A DNA stretch of 64,000 nucleotides from NCBI GenBank assembly GCA_046342195.1, contig JBKDQE010000021.1:3001-67000 (forward strand), given 5' to 3'. The notes under the pieces are model-generated. The model saw only the letters and a program-made list of their open reading frames with translations. It was not told the origin of the DNA and did no database searches. Numbering within the stretch: the stretch's first letter is position 1; each line of letters opens with the position of its first letter. Shown in pieces: positions 37,079 to 46,735 of this stretch. The position numbers and the translations under genes are program-made. Origin of the DNA: CANHBY01 sp046342195 (lineage in GTDB: Bacteria > Pseudomonadota > Gammaproteobacteria > Burkholderiales > Burkholderiaceae_C).

Positions 37079-38287
37079 ATGCCATACGCCTCTCTTTCTC
37101 CAGCCTCTGAGCCCCACGTGATGCACACCTATGCTCGCGTGCCGATTGCGTTGTCGCATGGAAAAGGCTGCTGGGTGTGGGACCTCAATGGCAAAAAGTA
37201 TCTTGATGGCCTGGGTGGAATTGCCGTCAACACCCTTGGGCACGCCCACCCCCGCTGGGTGTCTGCGCTGCAATCCCAACTTGCCACGCTTGTTCACACG
37301 TCCAATTATTATTACAACCCACTTCAGGAAGAATTGGCCGCCAAGCTTTGCGCACTTTCGGGCCTGGAAAATGTTTTTTTCTGCAATTCCGGCCTGGAAG
37401 CGAACGAAGCCGCCTTAAAAATCGCCCGCAAATTCGGGCATGACAAGGGCATTGAGTTTCCAGAAATTATCGTTTACGAAAAAGCATTTCATGGCCGCTC
37501 GATCGCCACGCTCTCAGCCACTGGCAATCCGAAGGTTCAGGCGGGCTTTTACCCTTTGGTTGAAGGCTTTGTGCGAATTCCCTTCAACGATATCCATGCC
37601 CTTTATCAGACAGCCGAAAATCGACCCCGGGCGGTGGCCGTATTTCTTGAGGTCATCCAGGGTGAAGGAGGCGTCAACCCAGCCACGGTGGAGTATCTTC
37701 AGGCGCTCAGGCAACTCTGCAATGAGCGCGGCTGGCTGCTGATGCTTGATGAAGTGCAATGTGGTATTGGGCGCACCGGAAAATGGTTTGCTCACCAATG
37801 GGCAGGCATTCAACCCGATGTCATGCCGCTGGCCAAGGGCTTGGGTTCTGGTGTCCCGATCGGTGCCGTGGTCTGCGGCCCCAAAGCGGCCAAAGTCTTT
37901 GCGCCGGGCAATCATGGCACCACCTTTGGGGGCAACCCCTTGGCCATGAGGGCTGGCATTGAAACCATTCGTATCATCGAAGAAGATCATCTCCTGCATC
38001 ATGTTCAGCGCGTTGGAGACGCCCTGCATGCTGGCTTGGTGCGCGAGTTGGGCGAGGTTCCAGGCGTTGTTGAGATTCGTGGACAAGGCCTGATGCTGGG
38101 CATCGAACTTGACCGACCATGCAGCCCCCTACTCGCTCAGGCGGCTGAAGCAGGCCTTTTAATGAGCGTCACTGCCGACAAGGTCATTCGCCTGGTTCCG
38201 CCCCTGATCCTGTCGATGGATGAAGCTGCTCAGATTGTGGCTTTGTTAAGCCCTCTGGTGCGCCAATTTCTCCACACTCCTGCTTGA
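37079..38287 (+). CDS. argD: Acetylornithine aminotransferase (class III PLP aminotransferase)
   Basis: A 402-residue PLP enzyme converting N-acetylglutamate semialdehyde to N-acetylornithine; it may also serve lysine synthesis. The PLP lysine lies in MPLAKGLGSGVPIGA, with LDEVQCGIGRTGKW upstream and FCNSGLEANEAALKIAR for the phosphate cup. An in-frame ATG 14 codons downstream is an alternative start; neither has a clear ribosome-binding site. argF starts 10 bases after. Confidence 0.94.
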   Translation: MPYASLSPASEPHVMHTYARVPIALSHGKGCWVWDLNGKKYLDGLGGIAVNTLGHAHPRWVSALQSQLATLVHTSNYYYNPLQEELAAKLCALSGLENVFFCNSGLEANEAALKIARKFGHDKGIEFPEIIVYEKAFHGRSIATLSATGNPKVQAGFYPLVEGFVRIPFNDIHALYQTAENRPRAVAVFLEVIQGEGGVNPATVEYLQALRQLCNERGWLLMLDEVQCGIGRTGKWFAHQWAGIQPDVMPLAKGLGSGVPIGAVVCGPKAAKVFAPGNHGTTFGGNPLAMRAGIETIRIIEEDHLLHHVQRVGDALHAGLVRELGEVPGVVEIRGQGLMLGIELDRPCSPLLAQAAEAGLLMSVTADKVIRLVPPLILSMDEAAQIVALLSPLVRQFLHTPA

Positions 38288-38297
38288 CATTGTTCTC

Positions 38298-39230
38298 ATG
38301 AAACCTGGCCCGCAACCGATTCGTCATTTTCTTCAGTTCAAGGATTTCAACGCTGAAGAGTACGCCTACTTGTTCGAACGGGCTGCGATTATCAAAAAGC
38401 GATTCAAAAACTACGAAAAGTACACCCCCCTGACGGATCGCACGCTGGCCATGGTTTTTGAAAAAGCCAGCACCCGTACGCGGGTGAGTTTTGAAGCCGG
38501 CATGTACCAAATGGGCGGCTCGGTCGTGACGCTAACGACAGCCGACAGCCAGCTTGGGCGCTCAGAGCCCATCGAAGACAGCGCGAGGGTCATCAGCCGC
38601 ATGGTTGATCTTGTGATGATTCGCACCTTCGAACAGGCCAAAATAGAAGCTTTTGCAGCCCACTCACGAGTGCCCATCATTAATGGCCTCACGAACGAAT
38701 ACCACCCCTGCCAGATCATGGCCGATATTTTCACCTACATCGAACACCGTGGCAGCCTTGAGGGCAAAGTGGTGGCTTGGGTGGGCGATGGCAACAATAT
38801 GGCCAACACATGGCTACAGGCTGCCGACATCCTGGGTTTCACTCTCCATGTGAGCACCCCGAGTGGCTACGAAATTGACCCCAAAATTGCCGGCATCACC
38901 AACAGATCATGCCTCAAAACTTTCAAAAACCCTCTGGACGCCTGCCAAGGCGCTCATTTGGTGACCACTGACGTCTGGACCAGCATGGGTTTTGAAGCTG
39001 AAAATGAGGCCCGCCGAGCCGCTTTTGCCAATTGGTGCGTGGATCAAAACATGATGGCTGTTGCTCAAAGCAATGCCCTTTTTATGCACTGCCTGCCGGC
39101 CCACCGTGGCGAAGAAGTGACGTCAGAGGTGATTGATGGGCCTCAGTCTGTTGTTTGGGATGAGGCGGAAAACCGAATGCATGTGCAAAAAGCACTGATG
39201 GAATACTTGCTCAATGGCCGGATTGGCTGA
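38298..39230 (+). CDS. argF: Ornithine carbamoyltransferase
   Basis: A 310-residue enzyme forming citrulline from ornithine and carbamoyl phosphate. Signature motifs are STRTRVSFE (carbamoyl phosphate), EYHPCQIMAD and HCLPAHRGEE (ornithine and catalytic Cys). Second gene of a two-gene argDF unit. Confidence 0.97.
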   Translation: MKPGPQPIRHFLQFKDFNAEEYAYLFERAAIIKKRFKNYEKYTPLTDRTLAMVFEKASTRTRVSFEAGMYQMGGSVVTLTTADSQLGRSEPIEDSARVISRMVDLVMIRTFEQAKIEAFAAHSRVPIINGLTNEYHPCQIMADIFTYIEHRGSLEGKVVAWVGDGNNMANTWLQAADILGFTLHVSTPSGYEIDPKIAGITNRSCLKTFKNPLDACQGAHLVTTDVWTSMGFEAENEARRAAFANWCVDQNMMAVAQSNALFMHCLPAHRGEEVTSEVIDGPQSVVWDEAENRMHVQKALMEYLLNGRIG

Positions 39231-39319
39231 CGCTCAGCTTTCAAGCCCTGCAAGCTGGCCGCCACCAAAGCAGAATGAAAAAACAAATTCAATCAGCCCG
39301 CATCCATTGGATGCCCTGA

Positions 39320-39664
39320 TCAGTATCTGTAGTAACGACGATCAGCTGAGCGATCATCACCCCAGTAACGATCATCATGATGACGGTGGTGGCGACCGCG
39401 CCAGGGGCGCTCATAAACCACAACCGGAGGCTGGTAAATCACCTGAGGAGGGGGAGCGTAAACCACGGGCGGCGGTGCATACACGATGGGCGGAGGAGGC
39501 GCGTAAATGATGGGGGGCTGAACATAAACGCGCGATGAATTGGAAATGACGGTTTCGATAGCAGGGGTGTTGATGCCGATAGACCAATAAATGCGGTCTG
39601 CATGCGCAGTGCCCCCTGAAACAGCAGCAGCCATGATAAAACAGGCCATTAGAATTTTTTTCAT
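39320..39664 (-). CDS. Small secreted protein with Pro/Tyr-rich repeats and a His/Arg-rich tail
   Basis: A 114-residue protein with a signal peptide (MKKILMACFIMAAAVSGGTAHA), a middle region repeating YAPPP-type units, and a tail rich in Arg, His, Asp and Tyr (RHHRHHDDRYWGD). The start has AGGAGG 5 bases upstream. Similar low-complexity secreted proteins are common in Burkholderiales; no function is assigned. The tail could bind metal or envelope polymers. Confidence 0.75.
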   Translation of the reverse strand: MKKILMACFIMAAAVSGGTAHADRIYWSIGINTPAIETVISNSSRVYVQPPIIYAPPPPIVYAPPPVVYAPPPQVIYQPPVVVYERPWRGRHHRHHDDRYWGDDRSADRRYYRY

Positions 39665-39765
39665 GTCACCCTCCTGAAATAACAATGCATTTGTGTTTTG
39701 TGGGGATCTCTGCAAAACCGATCAGGGAGGCATGCAGCTTTTGGTGCTGACGCAGACTGATGAAA

Positions 39766-39925
39766 CCAGGGCCTGTTAACACTAAAGTGCCAGATGCATT
39801 GTTCTTCAAAAGGCCTTGAGCAAGGCGGAAAACGAAGCCAGGGAGGCCCCCGGCGAGCCTTTGCAACGCCGCGCAAGGCCTTTTGGGGAACAACGCACTG
39901 GCACTTTAGTATTAACAGGCCCTGG
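39766..39925. repeat. Intact 160-bp MITE-like inverted-repeat element
   Basis: The ends are CCAGGGCCTGTTAACACTAA and its near-perfect complement at 39906-39925, and pairing continues inwards for about 50 bases through AAAAGGCCTTG. There is no transposase gene. Partial copies occur at 3734-3819 and 55144-55160, so this is a dispersed family. Such elements are usually mobilised in trans and can fold into long hairpins when transcribed. Confidence 0.85.
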
Positions 39926-40165
39926 ACACTGGAGAGGTTTTGCACAGCCTCCTTAAGTTCAACGCTAATTCTTTGACTTTGGTTGACTGGAGAAAAATGA
40001 TTAGGGCCTGTGAAGCCTAAGTGGGTGCTGCATCTGCTGTCACAATCAAAAATATCGGTACGGAGGCTGACATCCATTGGCATCCCGAAGGCCGGATCAG
40101 CCTGTCTTTCGAGGGGGTCGCTAAAATAAGCCCTGATCCTCCAAGCCCCTGATTTTTATCCTTCC
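39926..40165. other. Gene-free interval upstream of glnS
   Basis: About 240 bases with no supported gene. AT-rich sequence around 39966-40000 (TTGACTTTGGTTGACTGGAG) could provide the glnS promoter; no other structure stands out. Confidence 0.35.
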
Positions 40166-41998
40166 ATGAAGAAAACACCGAAGCAAGCAAACGAGTCCAA
40201 ACCCAGTCACTTTCTCAGGCAAATCATTGAAAAAGATTTGGCTCAAGGCACTTATACGCATCGACGGTTTGCTGGTACGCCAGGCGGACGGGCTCACCAT
40301 ATGGATGCAGCGCTTGACCCCGCAAAGGTTCGCACACGATTTCCTCCTGAACCCAATGGTTTTCTTCATGTGGGACATGCCAAGAGCATTTGCCTGAATT
40401 TTGGCCTGGCACAGGAATATGAAGGAGTGTGCCACCTGCGCTTTGACGACACCAACCCAGAAAAAGAAGAACAAATTTATATTGATGCCATCATTGATGC
40501 GGTGCGCTGGCTTGGTTTTCGCTGGGACTCAGAAATTCATGGTCAGCGTGTTGAGCACCTTTACTACGCCAGCAACTACTTTGATTTCATGTATCACGCT
40601 GCCGAGGCCTTGATTGAAGCTGACCTGGCATATGTTGACGAGCAAAGCAGTGAAGCCATGCGCCTTCACCGAGGAGATTTCAATACCCCCGGCACGAACA
40701 GCCCTTTCAGAGGGCGCGCCCCCTCTGAAAATTTGACCAGGTTTCGGCAAATGCGGGCAGGAGAATTGCCCGATGGCGCCGCGGTATTGCGAGCCAAAAT
40801 AGATATGGCCCATCCAAATATCAACTTGCGAGACCCTGCCATCTATCGTATTCGACGAGCCACCCACCACAATACAGGCGATGCATGGTGTATCTACCCT
40901 ATGTACACCTTTGCTCATCCGATTGAAGATGCCCTGGAAAACATTACCCACAGCATCTGTACTCTGGAATTTGAGGATCAGCGGCCCTTTTATGACTGGC
41001 TTCTGGAGCATCTGTGCCGACTTGGCTTGCTGCAATCCCCTCCCCCTCATCAGCATGAATTCGCACGCTTGAATTTAACCTATGTTGTGACCAGCAAACG
41101 CAAATTGAAAAACCTGGTCGATACGGGCCATGTCGAGGGCTGGGATGATCCGAGAATGCCTACCATTGCCGGATTGCGTCGGCGAGGGTTTACCCCCGAA
41201 TCACTGCGCCTGTTTGCCGAACGCATCGGGGTGAGCAAAGCCGACAGCTGGATTGATTACAGCACCCTCGAGATTGCCCTGAGGGATGACCTTGACCCCA
41301 AAGCGGCCCGGGCCTGTGCGGTGCTTGACCCCTTGAAACTAAAACTGGTGAACTTTTCTGAGGTTTTTGGTCGAGAAGATCATCGTCAGCTTTGCCGGGC
41401 ACCCGTTCATCCGGCCCAGCCCGAGCGAGGTCAGCGGGAATTTTATCTGACCCATGAAGTTTGGATTGAACGCGAGGACTTTATGGAAATTCCAAGCCAA
41501 GGGTTTTTCCGCCTGAGCCCACCCCGCATGCAAGACGATGGTCAGGAAATTCCAGGAAGCAAGGTTCGTCTCAAATATGGTTATGTGATTGAATGTACCG
41601 GTTGCGAAAAAAATGCTTACGGAGACCTCACTGCCGTGCTGGCCCGAATCATTCCTGACACCCAAAGTGGCACGCCCGGAGCCGATTCAGTCAAGGTCAA
41701 GGGGGTGATCACCTGGGTTAGTGTGGCGGAAGGGCTGAATGCCGAGGTACGTCTTTATGACCGCCTCTTCTTGGAAGCCCATCCTGATGCCGGTGGCCGG
41801 GATTACTTCTCTGCACTGAACCCGCGCAGCAAGCGCGTGGTTGCAGCGATTGTGGAGCCTGGCTTGGCAGCAGCCCAAGCGGATGAAAAATTTCAGTTTG
41901 AAAGACACGGGTATTTTGTGGCCGACAGGCTGGATCACTCCGCAGGGCGCCTTGTTTTTAATCGGGCCACCACACTGAAAGAAACGTGGCCTCAATGA
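40166..41998 (+). CDS. glnS: Glutaminyl-tRNA synthetase
   Basis: A 610-residue class I aminoacyl-tRNA synthetase charging tRNA-Gln. The HIGH motif appears as HVGHAKS in PPEPNGFLHVGHAKSICLNF; the KMSKS loop appears as VVTSKRKL. The C-terminal half carries the two beta-barrel anticodon-binding domains. It is slightly longer than E. coli GlnS. It converges with the helicase gene. Confidence 0.96.
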   Translation: MKKTPKQANESKPSHFLRQIIEKDLAQGTYTHRRFAGTPGGRAHHMDAALDPAKVRTRFPPEPNGFLHVGHAKSICLNFGLAQEYEGVCHLRFDDTNPEKEEQIYIDAIIDAVRWLGFRWDSEIHGQRVEHLYYASNYFDFMYHAAEALIEADLAYVDEQSSEAMRLHRGDFNTPGTNSPFRGRAPSENLTRFRQMRAGELPDGAAVLRAKIDMAHPNINLRDPAIYRIRRATHHNTGDAWCIYPMYTFAHPIEDALENITHSICTLEFEDQRPFYDWLLEHLCRLGLLQSPPPHQHEFARLNLTYVVTSKRKLKNLVDTGHVEGWDDPRMPTIAGLRRRGFTPESLRLFAERIGVSKADSWIDYSTLEIALRDDLDPKAARACAVLDPLKLKLVNFSEVFGREDHRQLCRAPVHPAQPERGQREFYLTHEVWIEREDFMEIPSQGFFRLSPPRMQDDGQEIPGSKVRLKYGYVIECTGCEKNAYGDLTAVLARIIPDTQSGTPGADSVKVKGVITWVSVAEGLNAEVRLYDRLFLEAHPDAGGRDYFSALNPRSKRVVAAIVEPGLAAAQADEKFQFERHGYFVADRLDHSAGRLVFNRATTLKETWPQ

Positions 41999-42005
41999 AC
42001 TAGGG

Positions 42006-42027
42006 CCTGAGCGGTTTTAAGCGCTCA
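42006..42027. terminator. Bidirectional hairpin between glnS and the SNF2 helicase
   Basis: CTGAGCG and CGCTCAG flank an AT-rich 8-base loop between two convergent stop codons. There is no long T-run on either side, but the position suits a shared terminator. Confidence 0.5.
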
Positions 42028-42036
42028 GCGCTTGGC

Positions 42037-45000
42037 TCAAGCCCCGAGGGGCTTGAAGAGTTCGTCAAAATCTTGTGGCGTGAAGGAGGCGTCGCTCGCT
42101 ACTCCGCTCAGAAGGCCATCAGCCAAACCAGCCTTACGCGCTTGGAGTTCGAGCATTTTTTCTTCGACCGTTCCGCTGGCCACCAATTTATAAACAAAGA
42201 CTGCCTTACCTTGCCCAATGCGGTAAGCACGGTCAATGGCTTGCTGTTCTACCGCCGGATTCCACCAAGGGTCATACAGGATGACGGTATCGGCGGCTGT
42301 CAGGTTTAACCCCACCCCACCGGCTTTGAGGCTGATCAGAAACAGGGGCACTTTGCCTTCTTGAAATTGCGCCACCATCTCTGCCCGGTCTGTGGTTTCT
42401 CCAGTGAGTTTCAGATAAGCCATATTTCTCTGTTGAAGTTCAGGTTCAATGAGGGCCAGCATCTCGGTGAACTGGGAAAATACCAAAATGCGTCGGCCAT
42501 CTTCTACCAGGGTCGGCAGAAGATCAAGCAGCAGTTCGAGTTTGGCGGAGACAAAGTCATCTGGAGGTGATGCGGGAATTTGGTGGCCTTTGAACAATCG
42601 AGGGTCACAACACACTTGGCGCAATTTCAGCAGGGCATCCAAAACAACGATCTGGCTGCGGGCCAAGCCTTGCTGCGCAATCACCTCTCGCAGCTTTTTG
42701 TCCATGGTGGCGCGGATGGTTTCGTACAAATCACGCTGAGGGCCATCAAGCTCAACCCGCAGCAACGTTTCGATTTTTTCCGGCAGTTCTCGCGCAACCT
42801 CATGTTTGGTGCGCCGCAAAATAAATGGGCGAACCCTCCTGGCCAAACTTTCAGCTTGGGAAATATCTTGACGCCTCTCAATAGGAGTACGGTAAAGCTC
42901 ACGAAACTGAGCCTCTTGCCCCAGCAAACCGGGGCTGACAAAGTCCATCAAGCTCCAGAGTTCCCCTAAATGGTTTTCAATCGGGGTTCCTGACAGGCAT
43001 AATCGGTGCCGAGCCTGAAGCCTTTTGAGCGCAGCAGCTGCTTGGCTGCGGCTGTTTTTGATGCGCTGCGCTTCATCGAGAATGAGATAGTGCCATTCAA
43101 TTGAGGCCAGCACTGCGGCATCCCGCACCACCAATGGATAGCTGGTGACCACCACATGGGCATGGCCGATGTCAGAAAAATGCTGCGATCTCTGTTTGCC
43201 ATGCAAAACCAGCAGGCGTAGCTTGGGTGTAAAACGTTGAGCCTCGGCTTTCCAGTTACCCAGCAGGCTGGTGGGAACCACAATCAGGCAGGGTTGATCC
43301 AAGCGCTCAGCATCCAGCTCACCCTGAAGCAAGGTCAAGGTTTGAAGTGTTTTACCCAACCCCATGTCGTCAGCCAGAATGCCGCCAAACTGGGATCTGC
43401 GCAAAAAATCCATCCAGGTGACTCCGTCAAGCTGATAGGGGCGCAATTCGGCATTGACATGCGAAGACACGGAAACTCTGGGCAAAGAGGCACCTGTGCG
43501 GATCTGACCCAATTGATCCATGAGTGCCACCAAAGACGGCGGCGCACTGACCCGCAAGCCAGCTGACACTGACTCCAATGCGCCAAGCTCGTAGTGCGAT
43601 AGGCGTGGTAATTCAGCATTCTGAGGGCTGCCATGTTGTAAAAAAATGCTGCGCAACCACGATACCAGCGGAGCCACTCGGGACGCAGGAAAACGCAGTA
43701 GCCGCTCTCGGCGCAAGGTCAATCGGCCATTGTTTGTGGGGGCAGGTTGATCGGGATAAGGCCAGGGAATCAAAACCTCTCCATCAGGGTCGCGCATGGC
43801 TTCTTCGAAAGTGAGCCAACCGGCTTGAACCAGACCCACCAGCAAAGGCACAAGTTCAACAGACTGGCCAGAGACAGTCACGTTCAAACCTACCTTGAAC
43901 CAATGCAGCCCTGCGCCAGGTTCATCAGCCAAGCTGATTTCAAAATCATCAGCATCGTACATTTCGTAAGGAAAATCAGGGTCACGTTCAATAGCCCAGC
44001 CTTCAGCCTGCAACAGGGGCAGTGAATTGCTCATGAAGCGCGGCCATTGATCACGGTCAAGTGGAACCACAATCAACTGCCCTTCTTGCAGAGCCGGTGG
44101 CAATGGACCTGACTGCACTGACTGCAATAAGCCGGCCTTGAGCGCCGCCAGCCTCTCCAAGGCCCAGCCGGCAACACGGCTCCAGGGGCGTAATTGAAGT
44201 TGATGAAAAACCCGCTCAATGACGTTTAATTCCTCGTGAGTCTCGCGCTTGAAGCAAGTGAGTCTTGAACTGGTTGCTGTCAGGCCAGGTTGCTCAACAA
44301 AAACACTCTCCGAGCCCCCGACAGGAAAATGGTAATCCAGCGTCCGGCCAGCGAGTTGTGGCCTTGGGGGCAAAATATAGCGAAACATGATTTGAATCGC
44401 GGCTTGGCGGCTCGGCTGACCTGACGGTGGCGGGCGCTGATGCCCCTCCAGCCACATTTCAGAGGGCATGTTAGGGCAGGTTATCAGACGCAAAACCGGC
44501 TGCAAAGGCAAAGAACCTACATCATGAATTTTCTGGGCATGCTCTTCGGGAAGAGGAAAAGAAAGGCCACGAGACACCCGAATACGCCCCAGGCGCAACA
44601 CCATTTCGGGCAATACCTCGGTGCTGACAGCGGGCATCCGAAAGAGGCTTTCGAGCAAAGAAGCTGAAAGATTGATGTCTTTCAAAACCGCAGGTTGCAA
44701 AGTCAAACTGACAGGGTCAAAGACGTGAGGCTGGGGAAGCAAGAGAACCGTGAGTGACGGGGCAATGGGCTCGACTGCTATCTCATTTTTCGCAGATTCC
44801 GCCCGCTCCCATCGCGGGGCCCATTGCCCCTTTTCGTTCGCACGCCATACAATCTGGACAACCAAGGGTTCATCAGACCACTGCAGCGGCTCACCGGGAG
44901 GTTTTGAAAGCTGAGGGGGATTCAAAGAATGGCTGGGTACTGGCGCAGAACCTGACTCTGAAGCGGGCACCACAAACCAAGCGCGACCGCTGCGAGCCAT

Positions 45001-45804
45001 TTGTGCGACTGCCGCGGCCGCGTGAGGGCCTTGAAGACGTATCATTCCATACCAGGAATCCGTAGCGTAGGGCAAAATTGCCGCAAGCAAGGCATCATCG
45101 ATCGGGGAAAGATAAGAAGGCCGGGTACGCAGGATGTCTATCGGAGATGGCGAATGAGGCCGATGACTGCTGATCTGCCCCCCTTTGCGTAGGCTTCCTA
45201 AATGCAGACTGAGCATGAGTTGAAGCCCTCGCGCTGTCAGTATGTACATCAATTGCCGATTGACCTTTTGAGAATTGCGCTCAGAAGCGGGGGCGATCGA
45301 GCCCATCGATGCAAAATCAGCAAGCCAGTCTTCCAAGACCCGAGGAAAGCTTGGCGAAACGACAGCGGGCTTGGCTTGTGCAGCTTGAAGTGGGGGGGAC
45401 ACACTGGCAGGGTTGCAGGGCATGCGATGGGCCACAATGGTTGCTGCATCGGGCTCTGGCTCAGTGCTTGTGGATAGCTTGGGTTGACGCGATTGAGCTC
45501 GGGACTCCCGGAGCATCTGGGCTTCAAAATTCATGAGTGCTGCAGCTACATGCTTGCAATTGAACCCCACCGGGCAGGTACATAAGCCACGCAAATGCAA
45601 ACCGGTGTGACGATCAACATAAAAACTGATCGTTTGTTCGTACACCAAATTGCCGCCTGCTTGCAAACGAGTGTGCAGTTGCTCGCCCTCAAGATGCCGT
45701 GACAAAACAGCTTTTTGGGGCTCAAGCAACATGGCCTGCGTCAGGGTGCGAGTGTCAAAATACTCACTCAAATCAAAATGCTCAGGCAAGGAAAAGTCTG
45801 GCAT
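42037..45804 (-). CDS. SWIM-domain SNF2-family helicase (RapA-like ATPase)
   Basis: A 1255-residue protein. The N-terminal SWIM zinc motif CTCPVGFNCKH (Cys75, 77, 83, His85) probably binds nucleic acid or protein. The C-terminal 470 residues are an SNF2 motor: ADDMGLGKTLQT (motif I), ILDEAQRIKN (motif II), LCLSGTPIEN (motif III) and QAIDRAYRIGQ (motif VI). The family acts on DNA-protein complexes; its cellular role in bacteria is poorly defined. Large and intact. Confidence 0.92.
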   Translation of the reverse strand: MPDFSLPEHFDLSEYFDTRTLTQAMLLEPQKAVLSRHLEGEQLHTRLQAGGNLVYEQTISFYVDRHTGLHLRGLCTCPVGFNCKHVAAALMNFEAQMLRESRAQSRQPKLSTSTEPEPDAATIVAHRMPCNPASVSPPLQAAQAKPAVVSPSFPRVLEDWLADFASMGSIAPASERNSQKVNRQLMYILTARGLQLMLSLHLGSLRKGGQISSHRPHSPSPIDILRTRPSYLSPIDDALLAAILPYATDSWYGMIRLQGPHAAAAVAQMARSGRAWFVVPASESGSAPVPSHSLNPPQLSKPPGEPLQWSDEPLVVQIVWRANEKGQWAPRWERAESAKNEIAVEPIAPSLTVLLLPQPHVFDPVSLTLQPAVLKDINLSASLLESLFRMPAVSTEVLPEMVLRLGRIRVSRGLSFPLPEEHAQKIHDVGSLPLQPVLRLITCPNMPSEMWLEGHQRPPPSGQPSRQAAIQIMFRYILPPRPQLAGRTLDYHFPVGGSESVFVEQPGLTATSSRLTCFKRETHEELNVIERVFHQLQLRPWSRVAGWALERLAALKAGLLQSVQSGPLPPALQEGQLIVVPLDRDQWPRFMSNSLPLLQAEGWAIERDPDFPYEMYDADDFEISLADEPGAGLHWFKVGLNVTVSGQSVELVPLLVGLVQAGWLTFEEAMRDPDGEVLIPWPYPDQPAPTNNGRLTLRRERLLRFPASRVAPLVSWLRSIFLQHGSPQNAELPRLSHYELGALESVSAGLRVSAPPSLVALMDQLGQIRTGASLPRVSVSSHVNAELRPYQLDGVTWMDFLRRSQFGGILADDMGLGKTLQTLTLLQGELDAERLDQPCLIVVPTSLLGNWKAEAQRFTPKLRLLVLHGKQRSQHFSDIGHAHVVVTSYPLVVRDAAVLASIEWHYLILDEAQRIKNSRSQAAAALKRLQARHRLCLSGTPIENHLGELWSLMDFVSPGLLGQEAQFRELYRTPIERRQDISQAESLARRVRPFILRRTKHEVARELPEKIETLLRVELDGPQRDLYETIRATMDKKLREVIAQQGLARSQIVVLDALLKLRQVCCDPRLFKGHQIPASPPDDFVSAKLELLLDLLPTLVEDGRRILVFSQFTEMLALIEPELQQRNMAYLKLTGETTDRAEMVAQFQEGKVPLFLISLKAGGVGLNLTAADTVILYDPWWNPAVEQQAIDRAYRIGQGKAVFVYKLVASGTVEEKMLELQARKAGLADGLLSGVASDASFTPQDFDELFKPLGA

Positions 45805-45958
45805 CGTGCGCTTTCAGCTTCCGCAAAAAAGATCAATGAATCAGATATTGTGACGCGGCAATTTATCTTTGGGGAGATGTTTTGAGCCATGCCTTGTTCA
45901 GTGGGGTGTTTCACAGACCTTTAAACCACAGCTAAAGCCAAACTGTTGTTAGCCCGCA

Positions 45959-46109
45959 CACTCTATGTACAAAGCTTTTGTGGCCTGCCCAAGCATCGAT
46001 GAGTGTGCCGTCCACACTGAAGTGTTCACCCGAAAGCAGGCCTTGTGCGTCAGCCATCTCCAACACCTGCTTGAACAACTCAATGACCGCGTCGTGCTCG
46101 ATCAGCCGT
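45959..46109 (-). pseudogene. Fragment of an IS5-family transposase
   Basis: The minus strand reads LIEHDAVIELFKQVLEMADA and then EHFSVDGTLIDAWAGHKSF, the region around the first catalytic Asp of IS5-type DDE transposases. Both ends are missing and no inverted repeats remain. Confidence 0.75.
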
Positions 46110-46118
46110 TACGTGAGT

Positions 46119-46409
46119 TCACGAACGCAGCGCTACTGGATCATCGATTGGCGGGTGTACGCGCCGGATAGCGATGCCAAGTCCAAGCTCACCCATATGC
46201 AGGAGATGCTTGATAACGCGATGAAGGTCAAAATGCTGCCGTTTCGCTCGGTGCTCATGGATTCCTGGTACGCCACCAAGGATTTGATGCTGCGCCTGCA
46301 TCGGGCAGGCAAGATTTTTTACTGTCCGCTCAAGAGCAACCGCAAGGTGGACGATAGCAGCGGCGCTGAGCCCTACAACGCAGTCAGTGACCTGCAATGT
46401 TGCGCTTAA
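46119..46409 (+). pseudogene. Fragment of an IS701/IS4-like DDE transposase
   Basis: The plus strand reads RYWIIDWRVYAPDSDAKSKL and VLMDSWYATKDLMLRLHRAG, then FYCPLKSNRKVDDS, a core segment of this transposase class including the DSWYA catalytic region. It is directly joined to the oppositely oriented IS5 fragment, so one element probably inserted into or recombined with the other. It lacks both ends. Confidence 0.75.
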
Positions 46410-46478
46410 GTGGCGCCATTAACCCCGCGCAGTACCCTTTCAACCCCGCTTTCCGGTCGGCGTGCGCAAGGCCCTCGC

Positions 46479-46544
46479 CCAAGTGCTTCAGATAGGTCTC
46501 AAATTCCTTTACCAAGTGCTTCAGATAGGTCTCAAATTCCTTTA
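46479..46544. repeat. Two exact tandem copies of a 33-bp unit
   Basis: Units at 46479-46511 and 46512-46544 each start CCAAGTGCTTCAGATAGGTC and are identical. They lie in the debris region between transposase fragments and the restriction operon and probably arose by slippage or imprecise excision. Confidence 0.9.
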
Positions 46545-46666
46545 AATTCTCCATCTACCTCAAGCGCCTCCTTTACCCTCAAAATCAAGCTCAAAATTCA
46601 TGACACAGTCAGAATAGGGACAGGGCAATCAAGCGCCCTCGTTCTAAAAATACGCATCAAACCCAA

Positions 46667-46735
46667 TGATGCACAAATAACTTGCGATCCGAAAAATATC
46701 GGATATCATTTGCGTCATGATGATTGATGCACAAA
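46667..46735 (+). promoter_or_regulatory. Control region of the restriction-modification operon
   Basis: Contains a perfect inverted repeat ATCCGA-N6-TCGGAT at 46687-46704, flanked by two direct copies of TGATGCACAAA at 46667 and 46725; the second overlaps the start of the first coding region. This symmetry suggests an operator for a repressor not encoded immediately nearby. Confidence 0.45.

Noticed and set aside
46479..46544. Possible start of a CRISPR array
   Set aside because: Only two adjacent identical 33-bp units with no spacer between them; no CRISPR array is visible anywhere in the window.
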